A stretch of 5,423 nt of DNA from NCBI GenBank assembly GCA_003141915.1, contig PLNY01000452.1, forward strand, positions 252 through 5,674, in the 5' to 3' direction. Each line of letters opens with the position of its first letter. Position 1 is the stretch's first letter. Below are positions 1 to 4,733 of this stretch, one piece after another. The translations under genes and the position numbers were made by a program. A model generated the notes under the pieces. That model saw only the letters and a program-made list of their open reading frames with translations, was not told the origin of the DNA and made no database searches. This DNA is from Anaerolineae bacterium (lineage in GTDB: Bacteria > Chloroflexota > Anaerolineae > Anaerolineales > Villigracilaceae).

Positions 1-1129
1 TGACCGTGCTATTCCAGTCGGGGCTTTGCATGATGGTATTGATGAGCGAGGTAATATACGCTTGGCCTGCGCTGATCTTGGAAGGTGGATGTTCACTGAC
101 GGTTTGATCAGGGACAATCCATGAAACGTCAGGTAGCGTTCCGGCTTTGGCGGCGCTTAGAAAATTGTCCACGGACTGAGTGTGGTCCAGTTGATTGTCA
201 TCTTTGACCGTGTCGAAAGCCGGCAATGGATTCCAAATGCCGGGTACATTCACAGCCTGCGGTTTAAGTTGGCAGAGCATGGCATCATCTTCGCAGTCCG
301 GCTCACTGCCTGCGCTGAGATAATAACCCCAGGAAACATTTGATTTAAACAGCAGATAGGTTAAATCGGTCCAGGCATAATCGAGTTTGCCCGCATTCGC
401 TTCTTGAAGCGATGAACCCTTCTTCCCTGAGAGACTGGGACCGTCCAGAGCATTTACGCAGCTCATTGGATCACCCGGTGTTTTGCATGAGGCAGACCAT
501 TCCGAAACCATAAAGAGATGGGATGGCAGACTCCACGAAGCATTCGGCTCGAACATCTTGTCTTGCAGAACAAAATTCTCCGCATATGTCCAATAATTGG
601 GAATCTCGCGCGCATCGTGCCAGCCCATCACGTCCGGCGTTTTGCCTTCCACACATCCGGGAGTATCAGCGCTCTTTCCTTTGCAATCTTTTGAAGCATC
701 GCGGAATTGACTGACGAAGCCATCCATTTTGCCACCATCAATATCGGCGGTGGCGGAGGAAGCCCCATGAGGTCCGCCTGAGTTGACATCTTCCGGGTTG
801 TGATATGGTTTAATACACTGGCCGGTTTTGGGATCATTAGAACATACAGTCGGCACGCCATTCTGCATTGGAATTCCGTCGGCACCGGGGTAGGTACCGA
901 AGTATTCATCAAACGAGCGGTTCTCCTGCATAATGATAACGATATGTTTGATCTTCTGCTGTGCCTGTGCCAGCGTATCAGATGACGACCCGCTAGTGTT
1001 TGACGCGGGCGCTGTAGTCGGCGGGATCGGCGATGCGGGTGGTACCGACCTCGCTGACCTGGTCCCAAGAGTGCAGGCAAATAAAATGAGAATCGAAGCT
1101 ATCCAAAAAATACTTTTAAAGATTTTCAT
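1..1129 (-). CDS. Secreted lipoprotein phosphoesterase (phospholipase C / acid phosphatase family), C-terminus cut by window
   Basis: Translation from ATG at 1129 runs open for 376 codons to the window edge. Residues 1-19 form a lipoprotein-type signal (basic start, hydrophobic core, LFAC with Cys19; Phe at -2 is slightly unusual), followed by a Pro/Ser/Thr-rich linker to about 52. The catalytic domain begins with KHIVIIMQENRSFDEYFG (61-78), the signature of the phosphoesterase family PF04185; Glu69 and Asn70 are expected metal ligands. GGKMDGF (132-138), a segment around SWSLPSH (198-204) where Ser200 aligns with the Ser/Thr nucleophile, and SEHPP (345-349) also fit. The last metal-binding Asp/His motif lies outside the window. 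It probably hydrolyses phosphate esters or phospholipids at the outer membrane face; the substrate cannot be told. Six cysteines or more between 96 and 286 suggest disulfides outside the cell. A GAGGAGAGAG ribosome site (1134-1143) supports the start. A PHO-like box upstream suggests phosphate control. Confidence 0.9.
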   Translation of the reverse strand, partial: MKIFKSIFWIASILILFACTLGTRSARSVPPASPIPPTTAPASNTSGSSSDTLAQAQQKIKHIVIIMQENRSFDEYFGTYPGADGIPMQNGVPTVCSNDPKTGQCIKPYHNPEDVNSGGPHGASSATADIDGGKMDGFVSQFRDASKDCKGKSADTPGCVEGKTPDVMGWHDAREIPNYWTYAENFVLQDKMFEPNASWSLPSHLFMVSEWSASCKTPGDPMSCVNALDGPSLSGKKGSSLQEANAGKLDYAWTDLTYLLFKSNVSWGYYLSAGSEPDCEDDAMLCQLKPQAVNVPGIWNPLPAFDTVKDDNQLDHTQSVDNFLSAAKAGTLPDVSWIVPDQTVSEHPPSKISAGQAYITSLINTIMQSPDWNSTV

Positions 1130-1157
1130 AATACTCTCTCCTCATTGGAGATTAAAT

Positions 1158-1165
1158 TTTTTAAA
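1158..1165 (-). promoter_or_regulatory. Probable -10 region of the phosphoesterase promoter
   Basis: On the minus strand an A/T-rich TTTAAAAA stretch starts about 9-10 bases after the second half of the PHO-like repeat, the distance seen in PhoB-activated promoters, which lack a good -35. No consensus -35 hexamer is visible here either. The exact hexamer (TTTAAA or TAAAAA) is uncertain; TTTAAT at 1151-1156 is an alternative. Confidence 0.4.
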
Positions 1166-1168
1166 GAA

Positions 1169-1191
1169 GGATTATGACAAAATTATGACCC
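1169..1191 (-). promoter_or_regulatory. PHO-box-like direct repeat (PhoB/PhoP operator candidate)
   Basis: The minus strand carries GGTCATAAT and TGTCATAAT, whose shared GTCATAAT cores (plus-strand 1171-1178 and 1182-1189) are exactly 11 bp apart, one helical turn. The E. coli PHO box is two TGTCATA-type repeats with the same 11-bp period. The site is about 40 bp upstream of the start of a phosphoesterase gene, a typical PHO-regulon product. The match is seen directly; binding by a PhoB/PhoP-type regulator is inferred, and the PHO box of this phylum is not known to me. Confidence 0.6.
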
Positions 1192-1275
1192 GCAATTATT
1201 AAGCCAGTATGAAAACGACCTTCCACCAATGGTACTCCTTGAAGATGTTTTCACAAGCATGTAGCCTGCCAGCTT

Positions 1276-1572
1276 TTATGATGTGGATGAAGGTATTGTT
1301 TTTTCTGAAAGGCCAGCCAGCAAATATAACCCTTCGCCGGTTGCAACGATCATCAATCCTTGAATCAAAATAAAGATTACAAGGATCAATCCTCCCAAGC
1401 CGCCAAACAGTGCTCCGCCTGCGACTCGCAGTCCGGGTTGAAGCGGCGCGGCTCCTACTGCGCGGCTTGCCGCCCGGACAATACCGATTACGCCCATGGT
1501 CAATCCGCCGAGCATCACGAGAATGCCAAAGATGATCAATATGATTGCAGTGATGCGAGCTAAAGTTTTCAT
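1276..1572 (-). CDS. Small glycine-rich membrane protein, unknown function
   Basis: A 98-residue protein that I do not recognise. Residues about 5-33 form a first membrane helix (ITAIILIIFGILVMLGG), followed by a short Arg/Ala-rich loop (VRAASRAVG) and a second long hydrophobic stretch (about 52-88) rich in Gly (GGALFGGLGGLILVIFILIQG). The tail, EKTIPSSTS, is polar. Two membrane helices with both ends on the same side are likely. The Gly-spaced helices suggest close helix packing or oligomerisation. The start at 1572 is supported by an AGGAAA ribosome site (1582-1587) nine bases upstream. It lies in the same direction as galT (133-base gap) and the phosphoesterase (146-base gap), so it could be its own transcript; A/T-rich DNA at 1601-1645 could hold a promoter but no hexamer pair there is convincing. 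No function is assigned. Confidence 0.75.
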   Translation of the reverse strand: MKTLARITAIILIIFGILVMLGGLTMGVIGIVRAASRAVGAAPLQPGLRVAGGALFGGLGGLILVIFILIQGLMIVATGEGLYLLAGLSEKTIPSSTS

Positions 1573-1673
1573 TCGATGTTGTTTCCTTTTCTGAATTGCA
1601 ATATTATCATCAGCAGATTATCCATGTATAACCAATATGTAAATTCTGAGTAAAAACTGTTTGGTGAAAATGA

Positions 1674-1693
1674 TGCTGGTTCTCCATCCAGCA
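1674..1693 (-). terminator. Weak hairpin downstream of galT
   Basis: TGCTGG and CCAGCA form a 6-bp perfect stem around an 8-base loop, 12 bases after the galT stop. In the galT direction it is followed by TCATTTTC, an imperfect U-tract. It could be a modest intrinsic terminator that partly isolates galT from the small membrane gene; the short stem makes this uncertain. Confidence 0.4.
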
Positions 1694-1705
1694 AGAGGAT
1701 GCGAA

Positions 1706-2740
1706 TTAACCCTGCTTGAAATGAACCTCGGATAATTCCCGCAGCCGGGCGGCCGCTATCTCAGGTGTAATATCACGTTGAGGCATGGCCAGCATTTCAA
1801 AGCCGACCATGAACTTCCGCACCGTGGCGGATCGCAATAGGGGCGGGTAAAAATGAGCATGGAGCGTCCATTCGGGATGAGGAAGATTATCCAAAGGAGC
1901 TTGGTGGAAACCCATCGAATAAGGGAAGGAGATTTCGAACAGGTTATCGTAGCGGGCGGTGACTTGCTTGAAAATATTCGCCAATCCGGTCACCTCGGCT
2001 GATGTCAATTTGGGAAGATAAGGCACGTTGCGATGTGCGATCACCAGCACTTCAAACGGCCAGACAGCCCAGAATGGAATCAGCGCTGTAAAGTAATCGT
2101 TGGCGGCAATAACGCGTTCCTTGCGTTTGTGTTCCTCAGCCAGATAGTCAGATAAAAGCGTGCGGCCATTCGCGCTGAAATATGCCGTCTGGCGTTCCAG
2201 TTCCTTGGCGGGTTCGTTGGGGATATGTTCGGTGGCCCATATCTGGCTGTGCGGATGAGGGTTCGAACAACCCATCATCGCGCCCTTGTTTTCGAAGACC
2301 TGTACATAATGAATGAAATCCTTTGCGCCAAGTTCGCGGGTCTGTTCTGCCCAAGCGGTCAGTACATTTTCGATGGCGGGAATATCCATTTCGGGAAGAG
2401 TCAGATCGTGGCGCGGCGAGAAACAGACGACCCGGCAGAGGCCGCGTTCGGGTTCGGCAGCCAGCAGGGGAGAGTCCGATGCCGGCGCATCTGGAGCGGA
2501 ATCCGGCAGGAGCGCGGCGAAGTCATTATCGAATGAAAATGTTCCGCTGTAGTCCGGGTTTTTGACTCCGCCCGCGCGTTCGTTGCGCGGACAAAGATAG
2601 CAGGTGGGATCATAGTGCGGCAGGTTTTCAGGCGGAGTCTTTTCCACCTGTCCCAGCCAGGGACGTTTGGCGCGGTGGGGAGAAACCAGCACCCAATCTC
2701 CGGTGAGCGGATTGAAACGGCGGTGAGGCGAATCAAACAT
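1706..2740 (-). CDS. galT: Galactose-1-phosphate uridylyltransferase
   Basis: This cytoplasmic Leloir-pathway enzyme swaps UMP between UDP-glucose and galactose-1-phosphate, giving UDP-galactose and glucose-1-phosphate. The 344-residue product has the family's usual length. Visible motifs: N-terminal RRFNPLTGDWVLVSPHRAKR (7-26), zinc ligands Cys47 and Cys50 (CYLC) with His111 and His162, the active-site NPHPHSQ (160-166) with nucleophile His164, which carries the UMP, and Gln166. Glu180, His279, His294 and His296 (HAHFYPP) match the second metal site of the E. coli enzyme (E182, H281, H296, H298). All key residues are present, so it should be active. The ATG at 2740 is preferred because AAGGA lies 8 bases upstream; ATG 2746 would be only 2 bases from it. 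A longer reading from 2812 has no supporting ribosome site. No galK or galE is in the window, so it stands apart from a full gal operon here. Confidence 0.96.
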   Translation of the reverse strand: MFDSPHRRFNPLTGDWVLVSPHRAKRPWLGQVEKTPPENLPHYDPTCYLCPRNERAGGVKNPDYSGTFSFDNDFAALLPDSAPDAPASDSPLLAAEPERGLCRVVCFSPRHDLTLPEMDIPAIENVLTAWAEQTRELGAKDFIHYVQVFENKGAMMGCSNPHPHSQIWATEHIPNEPAKELERQTAYFSANGRTLLSDYLAEEHKRKERVIAANDYFTALIPFWAVWPFEVLVIAHRNVPYLPKLTSAEVTGLANIFKQVTARYDNLFEISFPYSMGFHQAPLDNLPHPEWTLHAHFYPPLLRSATVRKFMVGFEMLAMPQRDITPEIAAARLRELSEVHFKQG

Positions 2741-2747
2741 GATCATA

Positions 2748-2754
2748 TTCCTTC
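2748..2754 (-). promoter_or_regulatory. Ribosome binding site deciding the galT start
   Basis: GAAGGAA on the minus strand. The AAGGA core is 8 bases from ATG 2740 and only 2 bases from ATG 2746, so the second of the two close ATGs is the likely start. Confidence 0.65.
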
Positions 2755-2775
2755 TTAAACGCATTTGATGTGTAG

Positions 2776-2934
2776 AATCTTGGCTTGCATATTTTTTCAG
2801 CCCCGCTGCCATTCCTGCTTTGTCTGGGCGCGGCGCATCGGAATATTTTACCCCATGATCGGCTTTGGATATGCTGGACTAATCCGCGGCACGATGTGCC
2901 TGCAGAAGCTGGCGCTTTTGTTGAAGTCAAATAA
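2776..2934 (+). pseudogene. Possible C-terminal remnant of a lost plus-strand gene (very tentative)
   Basis: The 256 bases between galT and lexA hold no convincing gene. One plus-strand frame is open from just after TAG 2773-2775 to TAA 2932-2934 (52 codons, no ATG) and ends in DVPAEAGAFVEVK, which reads like a normal protein tail. Its stop is 6 bases before the bidirectional terminator, as expected if a gene once converged on lexA here. There is no start or ribosome site and I do not recognise the family; it may be chance. The rest of the stretch shows no clear galT promoter, although TAAAAT on the minus strand near 2849-2854 could be a -10. Confidence 0.15.
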
Positions 2935-2940
2935 ATCGAC

Positions 2941-2986
2941 GATCAAAGAAAAAGACGACTCGCAAGAGTCGTCTTTTTCTTTGATC
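2941..2986. terminator. Strong bidirectional rho-independent terminator
   Basis: A perfect 21-bp inverted repeat (2941-2961 with 2966-2986) surrounds a 4-base loop (GCAA on plus, TTGC on minus). The G/C-containing stem core GACGACTC/GAGTCGTC is flanked by an A-rich tract on one side and its T-rich complement (CTTTTTCTTT) on the other, so a U-tract follows the hairpin in either direction. It begins 10 bases after the lexA stop and is the obvious lexA terminator; it also shields galT from lexA transcription. Confidence 0.93.
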
Positions 2987-2996
2987 CATTTAGAAA

Positions 2997-3680
2997 TTAA
3001 GCGGCGTACGTTTCCACTTTTCGAATCACCATGACCACTTTGCCTTTGATCTCCAGCGGTTCGTCTTTGTTGATATAGATCGGTTTCATCGTCGGGTTAG
3101 CGGGCTGAAGTCGGTAGCGGTCTTTTTCCTTGAAGAAATATTTTAAGGTTGCTTCGTTATCCCGCGGCAGCCACACCGCGACCATCTCGCCATTACGGGC
3201 CTCGGCGGCGCGTTTCATGACAACAATATCGCCGTCATTAATCATGGCGTCAATCATGGATTCCCCTTTGACTTCCAAAGCGTAAAGATCAGCGTCTTTA
3301 TCCTTTGAGGGCAGGAGGTTGCGCGCCACATCAACTGCATGGGCTTCGTTATCGGTCAAGTAATTAACGCCGGGCTGGAGTTCGGGTAATGGAAGACCAG
3401 CGGCAATCGGTCCTAGAATGGGGATTCGCAAAGTGTCAACGGAGGCATTAGCGCCCGTCACGCGTAAGCCGCGCGAAATTTTTCGATCCCGCTCGATGTA
3501 ACCGCTCTTCTCGAGTTGATCAAGATAATAATTGACGACCGATGTAGATGAAATATCGCAATTCTCGCCGATCTCGCGTATGGAAGGTGGGTGCTTATAT
3601 TCGCGTTGATATTTCTGAATAAACTCTAGGATCTTTTGGTGGCGTTCGCCTATTCCTTTGCTTTTTCGAACCATCATCAT
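2997..3680 (-). CDS. lexA: LexA SOS-response repressor (self-cleaving serine protease)
   Basis: LexA represses DNA-repair genes as a dimer and cuts itself when RecA filaments form on damaged DNA. The 227-residue product has a winged helix-turn-helix at about 10-75 (HPPSIREIGENCDISSTSVV, then the wing KISRGLRV), a linker, the cleavage site Ala94-Gly95 in GPIAAGLP (90-97), and an S24 peptidase domain with nucleophile Ser141 (VKGESM) and general base Lys180 (EATLKYF). All catalytic parts are intact. Three ATG codons run in a row (3680, 3677, 3674); AGGAGG lies 5 bases from the first and 8 from the second, so the start is 3680 or 3677. An earlier TTG at 3698 would sit upstream of this ribosome site and is unlikely. 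The length is somewhat above E. coli LexA (202), mainly from the region between cleavage site and Ser141. The promoter contains a LexA box, so it represses itself. The hairpin at 2941-2986 ends the transcript. Confidence 0.97.
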   Translation of the reverse strand: MMMVRKSKGIGERHQKILEFIQKYQREYKHPPSIREIGENCDISSTSVVNYYLDQLEKSGYIERDRKISRGLRVTGANASVDTLRIPILGPIAAGLPLPELQPGVNYLTDNEAHAVDVARNLLPSKDKDADLYALEVKGESMIDAMINDGDIVVMKRAAEARNGEMVAVWLPRDNEATLKYFFKEKDRYRLQPANPTMKPIYINKDEPLEIKGKVVMVIRKVETYAA

Positions 3681-3685
3681 TTGTG

Positions 3686-3691
3686 CCTCCT
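3686..3691 (-). promoter_or_regulatory. Ribosome binding site of lexA
   Basis: A full consensus AGGAGG on the minus strand, 5 bases from ATG 3680 and 8 from ATG 3677. It rules against the upstream TTG start at 3698, whose reading would run through it. Confidence 0.85.
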
Positions 3692-3743
3692 GAGCCAAAG
3701 TGGTTTTGTATTCGAAACCATAAACCGCTCATTTGTGCTATTA

Positions 3744-3772
3744 ATAATACCTGAACATGCGTTCGATGGCAA
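3744..3772 (-). promoter_or_regulatory. lexA promoter
   Basis: On the minus strand, -35 TTGCCA (3767-3772) and -10 TATTAT (3744-3749) are separated by 17 bases, a near-consensus housekeeping sigma-factor promoter. Transcription would start near 3737, giving a leader of about 57 bases. The spacer is occupied by the LexA operator. Confidence 0.8.
3752..3765 (-). promoter_or_regulatory. lexA box: LexA operator (SOS box) in the lexA promoter
   Basis: The minus strand reads CGAACGCATGTTCA, a match at 13 of 14 positions to the Bacillus-type SOS box CGAACRNRYGTTYC, with the perfect half-sites GAAC/GTTC. It lies wholly between the -35 and -10, so bound LexA would block RNA polymerase. It shows that this LexA uses the Gram-positive type operator and not the E. 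coli CTGT-N8-ACAG type. Confidence 0.88.
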
Positions 3773-3781
3773 GGCTTAGTA

Positions 3782-3791
3782 GCGGATTTTC
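3782..3791. repeat. Left copy of 10-bp flanking direct repeat (candidate target-site duplication)
   Basis: GCGGATTTTC, repeated exactly at 3924-3933, immediately outside the two ends of the inverted-repeat element. It begins 9 bases upstream of the lexA -35. Confidence 0.6.
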
Positions 3792-3923
3792 CATGGTTTT
3801 CTCAAGAACCGAATTTCAGGCCAAAGAATCCATCCGATGCTCTGGATTTTACGGCTTCAAGAGTAATTTGTGCCGTGGCAACATAAAGATGGAAATCCGT
3901 CAAGCTTTCTTGAGAAAACCATT
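3792..3923. mobile_element. 132-bp MITE-like element with 16-bp terminal inverted repeats
   Basis: The ends ATGGTTTTCTCAAGAA (3793-3808) and its exact reverse complement (3907-3922) flank 98 bases of non-coding DNA. With one extra, non-matching base at each end the element is directly bounded by two identical 10-bp copies of GCGGATTTTC. Inverted ends inside a direct repeat are the hallmark of transposition; a 10-bp duplication is within the range known for IS4-type elements, but the family is not identified. The interior has no transposase reading frame and contains two smaller hairpins (AATCCA/TGGATT at 3827-3848; ACGGC/GCCGT at 3851-3876). A plus-strand open frame across it (3757-3966) has no ribosome site and is not regarded as a gene. 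A chromosomal regulatory or structured-RNA role is the alternative reading. Confidence 0.6.
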
Positions 3924-3933
3924 GCGGATTTTC
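3924..3933. repeat. Right copy of 10-bp flanking direct repeat (candidate target-site duplication)
   Basis: Second exact copy of GCGGATTTTC, in the same orientation as 3782-3791, directly after the right end of the element. Confidence 0.6.
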
Positions 3934-3960
3934 TATCAATCAGCCGTAGTAATCTTAATG

Positions 3961-4049
3961 TATTGAGACAATGTATTTTGAGTCATAGAATAAATAAAAA
4001 ACTTACTAAATAAAATAAAATTATACATTGATTATATTAAAAAAAATAC
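3961..4049. other. Very A/T-rich intergenic stretch upstream of the plus-strand operon
   Basis: G and C make up only about 17 percent of 3961-4020 and 10 percent of 4021-4080, far below the neighbouring genes. It ends in an A-tract (4039-4047) just before the -35, placed like an UP element that contacts the RNA polymerase alpha subunit. There is no gene; a plus-strand frame open from 4028 is Lys/Ile-rich noise upstream of the true start at 4118. Confidence 0.6.
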
Positions 4050-4077
4050 TTGACAAAATAAATATATTGAATATAAT
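4050..4077 (+). promoter_or_regulatory. Strong promoter of the plus-strand operon
   Basis: TTGACA (4050-4055) and TATAAT (4072-4077), both perfect consensus, are 16 bases apart, and an A-tract lies just upstream. Transcription would begin near 4084, giving a leader of about 34 bases before ATG 4118. No operator-like dyad is evident, so high constitutive expression is a fair guess. Confidence 0.85.
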
Positions 4078-4117
4078 ATTAGTAAAACTGGCAAAAACAA
4101 AGACAAAGGACGCCATT

Positions 4118-4369
4118 ATGTTTTATCGTGAGCGACTCAATGATGATTATGAAACCCATCAACGCAATCATGGCTATCTAAAGGATGATTTGGATGTTCT
4201 GGTTGCTGACGCAAGAGTGAAGAGACAAAGCTGCTACAAAGGCGTTCTGGCGCGCATTGGAGATATGTTGATCTTGATAGGAAATTCGATAAAGGAACGC
4301 GATGACGATCTAACACCCAAAACTTTATCCCCATTAAAGAGGCAAAGAAATGAAACCATCTTTGAATAA
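4118..4369 (+). CDS. Small soluble protein of unknown function, first gene of the operon
   Basis: An 83-residue charged protein that I do not recognise. The start at 4118 has an AAAGGA ribosome site 7 bases upstream and follows the consensus promoter at the right distance; longer readings from 4028 would begin upstream of that promoter. Residues 1-40 are rich in Asp, Arg, His and Asn (RERLNDDYETHQRNHGYLKDD); about 45-65 form a likely amphipathic helix with a hydrophobic face (KGVLARIGDMLILIGNSIKE), followed by a charged tail. There is no signal peptide or clear membrane span, though the helix could lie on a membrane. Its last 20 bases overlap the following DUF2089 gene, so the two are translationally coupled and likely act in the same process. 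Small proteins with an 'ARIGD-L-I-IG' tail helix may recur in related genomes; this is an impression, not a search result. Confidence 0.8.
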   Translation: MFYRERLNDDYETHQRNHGYLKDDLDVLVADARVKRQSCYKGVLARIGDMLILIGNSIKERDDDLTPKTLSPLKRQRNETIFE

Positions 4370-4730
4370 ATGTCCTGTATGCGGAGATAACCTGTTGGTG
4401 GCCCGTTATCATTGCGATACCTGTGATACGGTCATCGAAGGGCGTTTTGAAAATAGCGCTTTTCCTGGTTTGACTGCTGAACAGATTGAATTCGTAAAAA
4501 CTTTTGTTCGATGCGAAGGCAAGATCAATCGCATGGAAGGGGAATTGAATTTGTCGTATCCAACCATCCGCAATCGTTTACATGAAACCATCCGTGCGAT
4601 GGGCTTTGAACCCGGCAAGGACGAATCGTTGGATGTTAGTGAAGAGAAGCGGCATTCCGTCCTTGAAGATTTGGATGCCGGTAAGATTTCAGCAGAAGAT
4701 GCCATGCGCATGTTGCGCGGCGAGGAGTAA
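4350..4730 (+). CDS. DUF2089-type zinc-ribbon / helix-turn-helix regulator
   Basis: A 126-residue protein with three parts. Residues 8-25 form a zinc ribbon (CPVCG at 8-12, CDTC at 22-25). Residues 42-86 form a DNA-binding helix-turn-helix (EGELNLSYPTIRNRLHETI) typical of DUF2089 proteins. Residues 98-123 (RHSVLEDLDAGKISAEDAMR) are a SHOCT-like/LiaX-N-terminal-like module, with the family's 'L-x-x-G-x-I-s-x-E-e-A' pattern. It is probably a cytoplasmic transcription regulator; its target is unknown, but its own operon is the obvious candidate. Translation starts at ATG 4350 inside the previous gene, with AGAGG 7 bases upstream. Its last two Glu codons (GAGGAG, 4722-4727) double as the ribosome site of the next gene. 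The same C-terminal module appears at the end of that neighbour, suggesting that the two proteins work together or sense through a shared partner. Confidence 0.88.
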   Translation: MKPSLNKCPVCGDNLLVARYHCDTCDTVIEGRFENSAFPGLTAEQIEFVKTFVRCEGKINRMEGELNLSYPTIRNRLHETIRAMGFEPGKDESLDVSEEKRHSVLEDLDAGKISAEDAMRMLRGEE

Positions 4731-4733
4731 ATC

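Noticed and set aside
628..1080. 150-codon minus-strand frame in the phosphoesterase region
   Set aside because: It is another frame of the phosphoesterase gene, Arg/Pro-rich with no motif; the true frame carries the family signatures.
1210..1253. Inverted repeat TGAAAAC/GTTTTCA with a 30-base spacer between the small membrane gene and the phosphoesterase promoter
   Set aside because: Seven bases with a long loop in A/T-rich DNA is expected by chance, and no U-tract follows.
2741..2812. Longer galT reading starting at 2812 (24 extra residues)
   Set aside because: The extra residues do not resemble the family N-terminus and have no ribosome site, whereas ATG 2740 has a well-placed AAGGA.
3681..3698. 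TTG start for lexA at 3698
   Set aside because: The consensus AGGAGG lies inside this extension and points to the ATG cluster at 3674-3680.
3757..3966. 69-codon plus-strand reading frame across the inverted-repeat element
   Set aside because: It starts inside the LexA box, has no ribosome site and crosses both element ends; it is chance.
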